Assembly (NCBI GenBank): GCA_030704615.1
Contig: CM060733.1
Span: forward strand, 36,332,001-36,396,000
Reading direction: 5' to 3'
From: Takakia lepidozioides
Taxonomy: Eukaryota > Streptophyta > Takakiopsida > Takakiales > Takakiaceae
DNA length: 64,000 nucleotides
Part shown: positions 52,905 to 63,981 of the stretch, one piece after another
How the letters are laid out: the number at the start of each line of letters is the position of its first letter
Numbering within the stretch: the first letter of the stretch is position 1
Position numbers and translations under genes: made by a program
Notes under the pieces: generated by a model
Seen by the model: the letters and a program-made list of their open reading frames with translations, nothing else
The model's database searches: none
Told to the model about the DNA's origin: nothing

Positions 52905-54728
52905 CACGGCATCAGTTGGCCATTAGACTGCAGCCGGATCATCCTAGAGATGGCTCAGTGATACGAGCCAAGGCCATTGTGACAGACGCGATCTCTTACG
53001 ATGTCCTCGTTGGTGGGGCAATATTATATCCCATGGGCTTCACCCTGGACTTTTGGGAGGAGTCAGCATCCTACAGGCCTGGATGGCAGTCAGGGGATGG
53101 TCGTCGTGCACAGCTCCCTGTGACATTTATTGGGGGTATGGCGGCTGCCCAGCGGGGCAAGATGCCAACACTAACCGCCTTCACAGCTGCAGTTAGTTGG
53201 CCTGGAGAGTTGCTGGAAGGCAATGCCCATGTAGAGGATGTGCCACCTCCAGCAAAACAGGATGACATGCATGGTATGGCGGAGTTGCCTGCCATGGTTG
53301 CTCACACTCCATTGTGGGGTACAAGCAAAGATTTGCAGCAAGTTGCTGATCGACGGGTGCAACAAGCCTGGGTAGAGGCTTTTGTACCATCAGGAGAGGA
53401 GGAGAGTGCGGGTATTGCACCAGGACCACCTCTGTTGTCACCATTGGATACCACACCTATTGTGTGGCAGTATCCGGATGAAGGCATTTGCCTTCTGGAC
53501 TTGTTTGGCGGGATCAGCACCGGATTGGCTGTTGTGCTACAGGCAGGTGTGCGGGTAAGGCGTTACCTGTATGTGGAGAGGGATGAGATTGCACGACGCG
53601 TCTCACTGCGCCATGTGGCTCAGTTGGTACAGCAGTACCCTGACTTGTTGCCTGTGTCTATAGTTCGTGGATACCAACAAGCCAGCAGACATTTCCTTGT
53701 TGGGGGCGCAAGATTTGGAGCAGGTTGGCTCCATTGATCTGATAGTGGCAGGTTGGCCCTGCCAAGGGCATTCATCAGCCGGGCATGGCAATGGATTGCG
53801 AGACTCGAGGACGGGTCTGTTTTGGGAGATGGTGCGGGTTTTGCGCCACTTGCAGCTTCATCAAGCTGTATCTCCAGCATACATCTTGGAGAATGTGCCA
53901 CTGATGGGTGATTCTCGGGCCAGGGTGATGGCCAGTGTGCATCAAGTCCGGTCCTGGCTTGGGTCAGCAGTGCTGCTGGATGCAGCTGCAGTGGGATCAC
54001 GGGCTCATCGTCCACGGCTTTGGTGGACTAACTTGATGTCACCCGCATTGCTCAAGCGTGCATATGATGGGGTGCAGCGGCCAGCACACCTCACCGTGGA
54101 TGGCATTTTGGACACAGGGAGACAGTCTCAACGTGTGAGACACGATGACCGTTCGCCTTTGGCAATGGTCAATAGGGTGGGTCAACCACGAGCAGCATTA
54201 CCTACACTGCTCAGCTTCCCAGGATCCCATGCTTTTCGGGATGGTGGACCTGGCCTCTTGTGGGATAGCCAGTTGCAACAGTTAGTGGAGCCTAATGCCG
54301 ACAAGCGAGAGCGGACTATGGGATTTTCCACTGGGACCACGGCGGTGCCTTCTCTTTCTGAGGCATCACGTCGTCAGGTGTTGGGGCAAGCAATGGATCT
54401 CAATTGCTTGACCTGGATTATCAGCTTGGCTATGGCTGAGCAACGTAGAGTGCGGAGTGCACTTCCCTTGATGGTCTCTCTGCCTACCGAGACGGTACAG
54501 GCAGCGAGTGGGGGCGAGCCGGTGAGGACCACGGGGTGTAGACATCCATGGCACACGTGGGAGGTGCTCGAGGTTCAGAGGGAGTTGGCAGCCAAGGCAG
54601 CTGTGATGGATGAGGTTGGGGATTCTTCTCGGGATGAGGAGGTTCTCAATGATGAGATGATGGGGCAGGATGAGGCCTTGTCATTGACTGAGCAGGAAGG
54701 GAGTACTGCTCAAAAGGTTGCAACATAG
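52820..54728 (+). pseudogene. Protease tail and C5-cytosine methyltransferase, copy 4
   Basis: Frame 52820-53737 has the protease end and methyltransferase motif I (LLDLFGGISTGLAVVLQAG). After a 5-base deletion near 53685 the domain continues in frame 53667-54728 with IVAGWPCQGHSSAGHG, YILENVPLMGD, SRAHRPRLWWTN, QPRAALPTLLSFPGSHAF and LGQAMDLNCLTW. All motifs are present, split in two frames by the deletion. The frame ends at the conserved TAG (54726-54728). Confidence 0.88.
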
Positions 54729-54734
54729 CAACCA
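54726..54734 (+). promoter_or_regulatory. Candidate stop-codon readthrough site, copy 4
   Basis: TAG CAACCA, same context as copies 1 and 3. Confidence 0.6.
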
Positions 54735-55434
54735 CGGGACGCGTCCTCTACCTCTAACCCCACTGGACTTAAGGTTGCAGTTATGGAGGACAATTGGGAG
54801 CCTAACATTGGACCCATTGTCACCGGAGGAGAGAGACGACGTATACGGCGGTTCTTGAGGGTTTACAGGAATTGCTTTGCCTTCAGTTTGAAGGACTTGG
54901 GAGCACTGAAGGGTCAAGAGATCCGTATTGAGTTGGCCACTGACACGCCAATATTTCGGAGACCCTATAGATACAGTGACATGGAGAGGTCTTTGATTCA
55001 GATGAGGACTCAAGATCTCTGGGAGGCAGGTTTGGTGGAGCTCTCTGGTGGAGAGTATGCTTCAGCCACAGTGATGCTAGCCAAGAAGGATGTCTATGGC
55101 AATTGGACGGAGAGACGTATGTGCGGTGATTACCGGCCTGTGAATTGTCAGACCAAGTCCGATAGGTATGCCATGCCCACACCAGAGGAGATCTTTGATG
55201 CCATTGGGCATTCCAAGGTCTTTAGCACGTTGGACTTACGGATATCACCAGTTGCCGATCAAGGAGGCAGATAAGCAAAAGACAGCATTCTGGGGGATCA
55301 ATGAGCACGGGAAGGATTGCCTATACCAGTGGCGGTTCTTACCATTTGGGCTTAAAAACGCTCCCGCTGAGTTTCAAAGAGTCATGGACAGGATTCTAGC
55401 AGGGGTGGAGTTTGCTCGGTGCTACATAGATGAC
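54729..55434 (+). pseudogene. Truncated reverse transcriptase, copy 4
   Basis: RT N-terminal half: IFRRPYRYSDMERSLIQM, RRMCGDYRPVNCQTK and, after a 5-base deletion near 55243, LPFGLKNAPAEFQRVM and CYIDD. At 55434 homology to the other copies ends in the middle of the active-site codons and unrelated sequence begins (TGTAGTGTGAATGC). RNase H, integrase and PHD finger are absent. Confidence 0.9.
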
Positions 55435-57222
55435 ATTGTAGTGTGAATGCAGGGGAGTGAACATTACATTTTGTTTACCATTACGACCTGCATCACTATG
55501 ACGGGAGTGCCCGTCATCCCAACTGCAGAAAGGATGTATCCCTTCATGTAGGTAATTTCATGAGCGCACTGAGCTTATGCTTTGCCAGGAGAAAAATGGC
55601 TAAGTCATGACGGTACATATTTTCATCCATGCGATGAACGTTTTCATCACTGGTTCTTGACCTAGAAGATCGCGGGTTGAGAAAAACGAAGAGGAAGATG
55701 ACGGATGGCTCGTAGCAGCTGTTGCAAGCAGTGGTGTCGGCAGGGCAGCCTGTGTTAGGAGGTTGTACCTGCGCTGTGGGATCTTGCTTGGCTTAGGAAG
55801 CGGCATTAAGACGCCTCTGCTTGGTATTCTGTGTAGAAAGAAGCGGTGCCGCCTCTCTCGTAGTGATGATCAATTCCAGGAGATAGAAGCATGTGAGGAG
55901 AGCGGCGCACCACCACTGCCGCCAGTGCCTTGAAGATGACAGTTATGGGCAGATGAGCAAGCAAGGAAAAGGCCAGCTGCTGAAAGCACAGGGAAGAGAG
56001 TCTGGGCACAATCAATGGGGGGGAGGTAAAGCATGTGGAGTGCTAGCTGTATGGTATCTCAGGTTCTCTGTCATCAAGCTTCTAGCTGCTTTGTGTCTCC
56101 TTGTTATAGGACCAGGCCAATTCGTGAGGAAGAATTGCATAGCGTAATCTGGTTGTCAGGCCACGGGATGGTCCAAGTGAAGAAGGGGAGCCATCATGGC
56201 GTCATAAGGTCTGGAATCAAGACAAAGAGAAAGGGTTGAAGTGGCTGCTGACGGGCGATGGCAAGGTGCCACCTTGACAGGCAGACCCGCCGCTTCACTA
56301 GTGGATAAAAACAGATAAGTCTATGGACAGAGGCCTTTTTTTGGTGCAACTTAGAAATTGCTTTGGTAGATTTAGGACTGCCATCTTGGCAGAAGAGAAA
56401 AGGTGGAGACATGTGACAAGAAAAAGTTTTTGAAATTGGAATGGAGACTCTAGACTTCAAACCAAAACGTGGAAAGGATGGATGCACCTGATGTTGTGAT
56501 GACAGTGAAGAGAGAGAGAGAAAGAGAGAGTCTGTTTGTCACTGAATTCAGAATGGTCACTGTTGTCTTCATTCTTGCATTCTGATTCAGTGTCATAAAC
56601 CTGGACACCATGCTGCCGTGTGTAGTGATACACTGGAACCAATGTAGATCTGGCTTGTTTGTTTGGAGAGATCAATGATGGTTAGCTGGAGCTGCAAAAA
56701 CATGGAAAGGATAAGGTGATTGCAGTATGGGATCAGGATCTGAACAACTGCGTTCCACAGTTGAAGGGAAAAGAGGGATGTTGGGGTATTTGGGTTGAAG
56801 TCTGACAAAAGGGATGAGAGCTGTTTGAGCGATGGGTTCTTGGAAAAAGGGACAAGAGAGAGAGAAAGAGAGAGAGACTGATGGATGGGATGGTTGTGTC
56901 TTGAGAGACCGAGGATGACTTCAAGGCTGGCTGCACTGGATGCCTAGCAGAGTGTGCATTTGCATTACATGACAGATCTGCTGCTGTGAAGTAGTGGGGA
57001 ACCTGGGGACATAGACAGAGATAGAGAAACAGACAAAAAGGGGAAAAGAAAGAGAGAGAGTGAAAAAGGGGATTTGGGTAAGGAGAGAGCTGCAAATCAA
57101 AAGGGTTGTTGGGGGGTTGGCCAATTTGGGGAGATGAGATGAAGAAAACCTGAAACCTGAAAGAAACCAGTGCCCCTGCAGACCATGAAGATCTGAGCTG
57201 CCTCCTCCTAAATCTGTGTCAC
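55435..57222. other. Unassigned stretch, purine-rich on the plus strand
   Basis: No supported gene. Several (AG)n runs (about 56510-56530, 56855-56880, 57045-57065) give long but low-complexity minus-strand ORFs rich in Ser, Leu and Phe. Origin unknown. Confidence 0.4.
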
Positions 57223-57629
57223 CACTACAAAAAGGGGATTTCCGACCTGTCACTGCTCAAGTGGGCTTCACATAAAGGATCGTGTTTACCGCTACCATTG
57301 GGCTGATTGCATCACAGAAGATATCGTGCTAACATTGTTGGCACCATGATCATAGGGCCAGGCTGTTGAATAGAAGTAGAACCGAGAGCAAGAACAATTC
57401 AAGACTCCCCATCCATGTCTTCTCTTCCGCTGTGGCGTGGATGAGGATTCCGTGAACTCTGATCACGAACGTAACTGAGGGAAAACCCATATAACCATGT
57501 GAAGATGGTTGGATAGGAAAAGAACGCTCCTCTCCCTTGCCTGGACAATCAGCTGGAAAGGGGGGGAAGGAATAGAGGGGAGTACCACGGATTTAGGATT
57601 AACCAGAAGGGGATTCACGCCCCTTCTTT
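57223..57629 (+). repeat. Probable 5' LTR end of the second Ty3/gypsy element
   Basis: The stretch just before the primer-binding site should be the LTR. Its start cannot be fixed because no second LTR is in the window. CACTACAAAAAGGGG at 57223 resembles a CACTA terminus and may mark another insertion. A perfect 8-bp hairpin, AGAAGGGG / CCCCTTCT (57605-57627), lies three bases before the primer site. Confidence 0.4.
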
Positions 57630-57641
57630 TGGTATCAGAGC
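57630..57641 (+). promoter_or_regulatory. Primer-binding site for initiator Met tRNA
   Basis: TGGTATCAGAGC, the standard plant retrotransposon primer site complementary to the 3' end of initiator tRNA-Met. It shows that this element uses tRNA priming, unlike the methyltransferase family. Confidence 0.9.
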
Positions 57642-57686
57642 TTCGTTAAAATCTTGATTTCTACTAGCTAGGGATCTTGACTGGTA

Positions 57687-58010
57687 TTGGATGGTTTGAT
57701 GGCAGGCAGAGACCACACACTGATTCCTGATGTACCAAGCATTGGAGATGTGCTGATTTGCTTCAGCAGACGCACACCAAATACCCACGCAGACCCTTGT
57801 TTGTACTCTTTCAACCCTGCTTGGAGAATAGCTAATGGTGATTTATGTCTTAGAGTGATACATGCTGGAGGTAGAGCAACCATGGTGCTTTGGATAAGAG
57901 AATTAGGAAGGTGGGAGAAGATAAACACCATGGCACGAGAGGTGACATGGGGAGGTAGAGTAGAGATGTTGCGAAACGGACAATGGGAGTGGTATAGGGG
58001 CCAGTATTGA
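57687..58010 (+). CDS. Short ORF between primer site and gag, unrecognised
   Basis: 107 codons starting at a non-ATG codon (first Met MAGRDHTLIPDVPSIG). It includes LCLRVIHAGGRATMVLWI and ends NGQWEWYRGQY with TGA overlapping the start of the gag frame by a few bases. No family recognised. The overlap invites the idea of a frameshift fusion to Gag, but I see no slippery heptamer. Confidence 0.35.
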   Translation: MDGLMAGRDHTLIPDVPSIGDVLICFSRRTPNTHADPCLYSFNPAWRIANGDLCLRVIHAGGRATMVLWIRELGRWEKINTMAREVTWGGRVEMLRNGQWEWYRGQY

Positions 58011-60853
58011 GGGAGTTGCAGGAAAAATTAAAATCAAGATTAGGTATCAAACCAGTTAAACTCAGATTAGACAATAGAAGGATGACCAGTCCAACTAGCA
58101 TAGATGCGCCTTATCATGGTAGGAATAGTGAAGATGTAAATGACTGGCTGGAGAGAATTCAGATGGAGGCAGATGTCAGGGATTTGAACGAGGACAAAAC
58201 TTTCAAGATAGCAAGGCTCAACCTGAGAGCCAAGGCTGATGAATGGTACCGTAAACAAAACCCTAGGCCAGACAACTGGGAAGACTTCAGGGCAGCCATT
58301 TCAGCCAAGTTTGGTATCGTTGACTTGGCAGAGATTAGGCTAAGAATGGATACCATTAAACAAGAGAATAGACAAAGGGTTCAAACATACTTCGATAGGT
58401 TGAACCGGTTATTTATAAGAAGTGGGGCGTCTGATTTGGAACAAAGGCGTAGATTTGCAGCGGGTTTGAGACCTGAAATAGCAAGAGTAATGCTGGGCAG
58501 GCGCTTCCTTGATGTGGAGGAAGCACTTGACACAGCCATTGAGATTGAGAGGGGCCTGGGAAGGTTGGGAGAGATACCTCTAGAGCCATTGGAAGGAGAT
58601 GATACAGATGAATCAGTTGTGTTTGTCAACCCTGTGGACAGAAGACTTGACCAGCTGAACACTACCCTACAGAAGTACTTTGATAGGGGACCAGTCATAG
58701 GAGAAAGCTCGGGATCTAGAACACCACCTCGTGTTCGCCTTTGTAATGTTTGTCACAAAGAAGGTCACATAGCTACATATTGTCCTGAAGGAAGAACCCA
58801 AGCTAAGTGTGACAAATGTCACCGGTTCGGGCATTCCACGGAAATGTGTGGTGTGAGATGCAACTTTTGCAAGCTACTCGGGCATACAGAGAGTGAGTGC
58901 AGTAGAAAACTCGACCAAACTATGATGGGAACTCCGGGAACTAACTTTGTAGATGTGTTCTATGATGATGAGGATGATGTACTCGCAGAGATGACAGATC
59001 TAATGTCACGAAATAGTATCAATGAAGTCAGACTTCCAAGGACACGCATACCTGTCCAGAGTCCGTTTGTTGAACCTACAGGGTCACCAGAAAGGAATAG
59101 TGAGAGCAGTGAAGAGCCAAGCAAGACCAAGAGTGAAATCTACCCAAAGAACAATTTCAAGAATGCTATAGAAGGAGGTACAAAATCCAGAATCTTGAAC
59201 CACTTCTACAAAGGGAGAATATCGTTGTCTCCCATGGACCTGATCATGACTGTGCCTGGAGAGCTGGACAAATTGAAAGGGCTGGTCAAAGTGGTGGAAA
59301 GGGCAATGGTCCAACAAAGGGAGACAACTCACAGTGTAGAAGTTGTGAAGGATGTACCAAGGCCTTTGTACTCAGCACACGCTGAACCCACGATCTCGTA
59401 TGCTTATACTGGTAAGGTTAAAGCGCTTCATGTAATGATTACAATGGGAGATTACCAAGTATTAGGCCAGATTGACACTGGTGCCATGCTTTCTGTAATA
59501 TCAGCTAGTACAGTCAGGGATCTTGGTTTGATGGGATCTGTCATTACTAGTAAGGATGTGAATTACAGAGTAGCCTCAGGTGCTCTTGAGACTGCAATGG
59601 GCAGACTTGAGGACATCAAGGTCAAAGTAGGAGAACTGACCAATCGTTTGTCCTTTATGGTGGTGAACACGGATACATATCACATGCTGCTGGGATTAGA
59701 CTTTCTCAAAAAGTTTGGCGCTGTAGTGGACACCGAAGCTGAAACAATTCGCGTACGCTATGGGCCAGGAAAGGATTTTGCTCACTTCCCTTTGCACACC
59801 ATCAATTATAATGAGCTTGCAGTTACCAAAACAGCCTACCATAGAGGGGTCGAGAGTAGAATGAGATATGCAAGCAGTACGTCAGCAGGTAATGTCTTAA
59901 CCCTGACGTCAGATGAACAGTACCTAGGCTTGTGGGAGAAGAAAAGAAAACCAGAGGAAGAATATGAGGACACGGAGGAAGCATCCTCAGGTTCTGACAC
60001 CTCTAAATCTGATAAAGATGAGGAGATGGGAGGCTCTGAGGAGAGTAAGGAGGTAGAAACAGCACTGAGGGATGTTGAGGAAATAATAGACGATGTCAAC
60101 CTAGGGGAGGACTTGTTCGAGGACCAAGGGATGTCTGAACTCCTTCAGGAAGAGACACATAAGAGCATGGCTGCTGCCATAATACAGGAAGCTTACCAGA
60201 AAGCTTGGAATGGTGAACTAGGGAACAACAACCTAGAAATAGAGGATGACTTCCATGATTGGAATCAGGTTGTCACACAAGAGGAAGGACAGAGAATGGC
60301 TAACTCTGTAAGCCAGGTGGAGGGAAAGAATTGGGAACCCAGTCAAGAGGAAGAAATGGAGAGTCGTTGGAGAAGTCTGAAATCCAGACTGCACATCAAC
60401 CCAGAACTGGCCCCAGAACATAGGATAGAGCTGGAGCAAGAGCTGAAAGCAAACCAGGAATGTTTTGCTCTTAGCAAGGCTGACTTGGGATACTGCAGTG
60501 AGGTGGAACACACAATTGACACACAAGGTTTTCCCCCTTGCAGAAGTCGTCCCAGCCGCCTATCAGAATGGGAGGAAGACGAGGTCCAAGGACAAATTGA
60601 GACTTTGATCTCACAAGGCAAGATGAGAGAGAGTAGTTCAGAATGGTCGTGTCCAGTTACCCTTCCACCAAAAAAGGATGGATCCAAGCGGTTTTGTGGT
60701 GATTTTAGGCCAGGAAAAAGTTTAACCAGAAGGGACTCTTACCCTATGCCATTAATTCAGGATGTTTTAAACCAGTTGGGGAAAGCCAAGTGGTTTTCTG
60801 CGCTGGATTTACAATCTGGTTTTTGGCAGATCAAAATGGACGACGAGACATAA
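58007..60853 (+). pseudogene. Gag-protease-RT of a second Ty3/gypsy element
   Basis: A 948-codon frame; first ATG at 58082. Gag core: DVNDWLERIQMEADVRDL, LRAKADEWYRKQ, NRQRVQTYFDRLNRLF. Three zinc knuckles follow: CNVCHKEGHIATYC, CDKCHRFGHSTEMC and CNFCKLLGHTESEC. The protease has LGQIDTGAMLSVISAS and YHMLLGLDFLKKFG. After a Glu/Asp-rich linker, RT begins with SSEWSCPVTLPPKKDGSKRF and CGDFRPGKSLTRRDSYPM, and ends at KWFSALDLQSGFWQIKMDD, where a one- or two-base change causes a frameshift at about 60850. Gag, protease and RT are in one frame with no internal stop. Confidence 0.92.
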
Positions 60854-61469
60854 GCAAAACAGCAGTGATCACAAAGAAGGGATTGTATGAATGGCTAGTC
60901 ATGCCATTCGGGCTAAAAAATGCCACTGCTACCTTTCAGAGAACAATGAATAGGGTACTCAAAGAAGAAATCAAAGATTGCGCTAAAGTTTTTGTAGATG
61001 ACGTCAATATCCACAGCAAGGACTGGGGAGATCACGTGGGACATATAAAGAGAGTACTGAGAAAGGTTAGAAAGGCCAATCTCAGGCTCAATCCGGACAA
61101 GTGTTACTTTGCCAACTTACAGTTGGTATTCCTTGGGCATGTGATCTCTGAAGAGGGAACGTGGCCTGATCCAGATAAGATAGCTGTTATTGAAAGGTTT
61201 CCCTTGCCCAAAAACCACACTGCTCTCAAAAGCTACTTAGGCATGACAGGGTACTATAGGCCCTATGTCAAAGGTTATGCTGGAGTGGCAGTACCCTTGT
61301 TCACTCTAACCAAGAAGGATGTGAAGTTTATCTGGAGTGCAGAGGCACAAAATGCCTTTTCTGCCTTACAGGTGAAGTTGGTAACTGCTCCCATCCTGGC
61401 AAGACCAGATTTCTCAAGACCGTTCGTCTTGGATGTTGACTGGTCCATCAAAGGAGTAGGGGCAGTCTT
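60847..61469 (+). pseudogene. RT second half and start of RNase H, second Ty3/gypsy element
   Basis: Continues in another frame: ISKTAVITKKGLYEWLVMPF, LKNATATFQRTMNRVL, the active site KVFVDDVNIHS, LQLVFLGHVISEEGTWPDP, LKSYLGMTGYYRPYVKGYAG and the RNase H start LDVDWSIKGVGAV. The frame is cut at 61470 by the 96-bp inverted-repeat element. RNase H remainder, integrase and 3' LTR are not found on the other side. Confidence 0.9.
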
Positions 61470-62569
61470 TGTTAGAGGACTGTCGGGGACTTAGACACTT
61501 ATACGGGATCTGTAGGGTACCCTTAATTTTTGCACAGACTGAGACCAACAGGAGCCTTAGGGGTGTGTCGCGCGGCTTTTACTCATCCATCCCTTCGCTA
61601 TTCGAGGCGGAAACTCCAAGATAGAAGAGTTGGAAATCTCTAAGTACTCAGCCCGCGCAGAACAATCAGTCATGACCTACAGCTAGTGTATCATGGGGGT
61701 GTTTCCTATTTGTTTTCCTTTTGGTATTCATGTTAGCTATCTTACCATTGATAATTAAGTATCAGTTTGCTTTATCAATCTATTGGATTCCATCAGCTCA
61801 TCCATTCATTTCACAGCTTCACTCAGATCTCTCTACACAGTGTGATTGTATCGTAAAAGTATCCGATTATGATTTATCAGGTATCAGGCCGAAGCCATTG
61901 TGTCTCTTATCTGCTCTACAATATCATTACAGCCTTGCCTATATCAAGCATCTACTCATCATCTCTCTATCTTCACTTCCGTTCCTCATCTCTACCCGAT
62001 CCCCTCTCCTCTATCACCAAGAAGTCCTCCTCCGAATGATGTCCCTCAATTCCCCGTTTCTCCCTTTATCTTCCTATCCGCGGTTCTAACCGTTTCCCTC
62101 ACTAACCGTCGTCTGTGAACTAACATGTTCCCTTCGCAGGTGTTGTTCCCCACAGTCGTTCCCTGTCCTACTCTTCGTTCCCTATGATCGTGACAGCTGT
62201 GTCAAGCTGTGACTGGCTGTGTGAAACTGTGACGGGCTGTGACTGGCTGTGCGACTGTGTTTGGCTGTGTCGGACTGTGTTTGGCTGTGTGGCTGTGCCG
62301 GGCTGTGTCGGTTGTGACGACTGTGACGGGCTGTGTTGGCTGTGTGGGCTGTGACGACTGTGACGGGCTGTGTTGGCTGTGTCGGCTGTGACGACTGTGA
62401 CGGGCTGTGTTGGCTGTGTTGGCTGTGACGACTGTGTTGGGCTGTGTAACCCCCCTCTACAGTGCGCTGCTGTCACCCCTAAGGTTCCTCTTGGTCTCAG
62501 TCTGTGCAAAAATTAAGGGTACCCTACAGATCCCGTATAAGTGTCTAAGTCCCCGACAGTCCTCTAACA
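61470..62569. mobile_element. 1.1-kb element with 96-bp terminal inverted repeats
   Basis: Left arm 61470-61565 (TGTTAGAGGACTGTCGGGGA ...) and right arm 62474-62569 are inverted copies with only a few mismatches. The left end interrupts the RNase H codons. The interior has no convincing ORF and holds a GGCTGTG minisatellite. No clear target duplication beyond TT, and the retroelement frame does not resume on the right, so the insertion was accompanied or followed by deletion, or the right flank is a different locus. Confidence 0.7.
62192..62450 (+). repeat. GGCTGTG(A/T)C minisatellite
   Basis: About 25 imperfect 9-10-bp units of the type GGCTGTGAC / GGCTGTGTT, with longer repeats containing GACGACTGTGACGGGCTGTG. 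The Thr/Ser/Gln-rich minus-strand ORF here is a by-product. Confidence 0.85.
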
Positions 62570-62599
62570 TTACCCCTTCCCCCTCAAAAAGCCGTGTCC

Positions 62600-63981
62600 T
62601 CACGGTTTACTGATTTCTACTAGCAAACCTTTGTGAGTGAGCACCTTCTTGACGTTGAGAGTTTCGTGGCGGACTGTGTGTACGAGCCCGAGGTCTGTCT
62701 CTGGTTGACGGAGATGGTTGATCACTACCTGGATAAGTGAGGCCCTCTGGAGGCTGATATCGAGGTAACCTTTCCGGCATAGGAGACCCCCGTCGCTTCT
62801 TCTCTGCCATCTGAATTGCATAGTCTTCTCCCATGTCAAAAGAATTCGGTGAAGAAACAGTTGTATCAGAATCCTCATCGTCTCTCAGGTGTTTTAATTT
62901 TCGAACTTTTGTGTGTAATCATCTGGGGCATACAATGCTGTCCTACCATGTCTGGAAGTTTGTATTTTACAACATGGTGTAACCGCTGAACAGCAAAATT
63001 GGTGTAGACACTGAGCTCCTTGTCTGTCCAGGTGAGTGGGGTACCAATTACTGGTGCAGCGTGCAAGTATTTCCATGCCACATGTCCCTTATAGAAAATG
63101 TCATCAATGCCGAATTTCTGTGTTGACAAATGGTTGCAGGCCGCTTGAAACCATGAACGAATTTGAGAATCCTTTTGCATCATAACTTTTGGGTCATATA
63201 GGTACATATGAGGTGGCACCGAAGGTAATACCCAATGATCTCCACTGGAATAACTTTGAAAGCGTGTTTGCATCTTTTGTTGCTCAATGTGGTAACGTAC
63301 CAGAAAACAAGCAGCGTAATATAACCCGCACCCCATGACAATACTTGCTATCTCCTTGGTCTTGGTATAAATGAGTCCATGTACAACCTGGAAAGCAATC
63401 AATTCCCTCAACATGGTACCTGCCTCGTGCCAGTATTGTGCAAAGTGATGATCTTCAATATGTCGATTGTTCGGAAGAACTTTAGTCCTAGTTGCCACTG
63501 GCAGCCAAATACGCATGATTTGGTAGTAATGTGCGAATGACTGCGGAGGACTAAATTCTTTCCAAGCCAAATCCAACATGATGGGAATTTGGTTGAAGGG
63601 CATAATCATAGCCCTACTGTACTCCCTTGCAGCTGGAGTTTTAGGTGGGTTAAAAGCGGCATTGCCCCATACCTCCGGCTGTGGTGGCTGTGGTGTGGTT
63701 GTAGTAACCACAGGTTCAGCTATTGGTACAGTGACTTGTTGTGGTGGTGGTGGTACTGGCTCTTGTATCATTGGCATCTCCTGCCCCTCCTGTGAAGACT
63801 GAAAAGCCAAAGTTTTGGCTTGTAAATAAGAAGCCATTAGCTGTTCCTGAGGGATATAGACTCTTTGGTCGATGTTTGAAGTGAGTTCTTCCACTTGAGT
63901 CTGGAGTCCGTCTACATCCTCTTGTAACTCTGCTATCCTACTATAGACATTGTCTATAGTAGTTGTGGCAATGTTCTGCAC
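62600..63981 (-). CDS. Unrecognised capsid-like ORF with basic C-terminus
   Basis: A 368-codon minus-strand frame (63981-62875), probably continuing beyond the window at its start. It has an N-terminal coiled-coil-like segment (NVYSRIAELQEDVDGLQTQV), a Pro/Thr/Val-rich linker and a folded, aromatic-rich core (AWKEFSPPQSFAHYYQIMRI, LPNNRHIEDHHFAQYWHEA, AVQRLHHVVKYKLPDMVG). One frameshift near 62885 leads into an Arg/Ser/Pro-rich tail (MAEKKRRGSPMPERLPRY) ending at 62607. The layout (coiled coil, compact domain, basic tail) suggests a Gag/capsid-type protein, but I do not recognise a family. No zinc knuckle is visible. Confidence 0.45.

Larger units (their letters stand above)
46122..55434 (+). 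mobile_element. Methyltransferase retrotransposon, copy 4 (3'-truncated)
   Basis: Starts with repeat A1 (46122-46470) and primer site, then a host-like variable segment to about 48135, leader X, 5' ORF, inverted gag arm, a solo LTR of another element (49765-50491), full-length gag, protease, methyltransferase and RT. It breaks off after the codons for CYIDD at 55434. Like copy 3 it begins with A and not with B. The coding sequence is interrupted by several stops and small deletions. Confidence 0.92.

Noticed and set aside
55436-55445. TTGTAGTG as the end of a CACTA element
   Set aside because: The element would have to lie to the left, where the retroelement is colinear with the other copies up to that point; no partner terminus.
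56733-57253. Minus-strand ORFs rich in Ser, Leu and Phe
   Set aside because: Low-complexity products of purine-rich runs; no domain.
62168-62509. 113-codon ORF rich in Thr, Gln and Ser
   Set aside because: Reverse translation of the GGCTGTG minisatellite.
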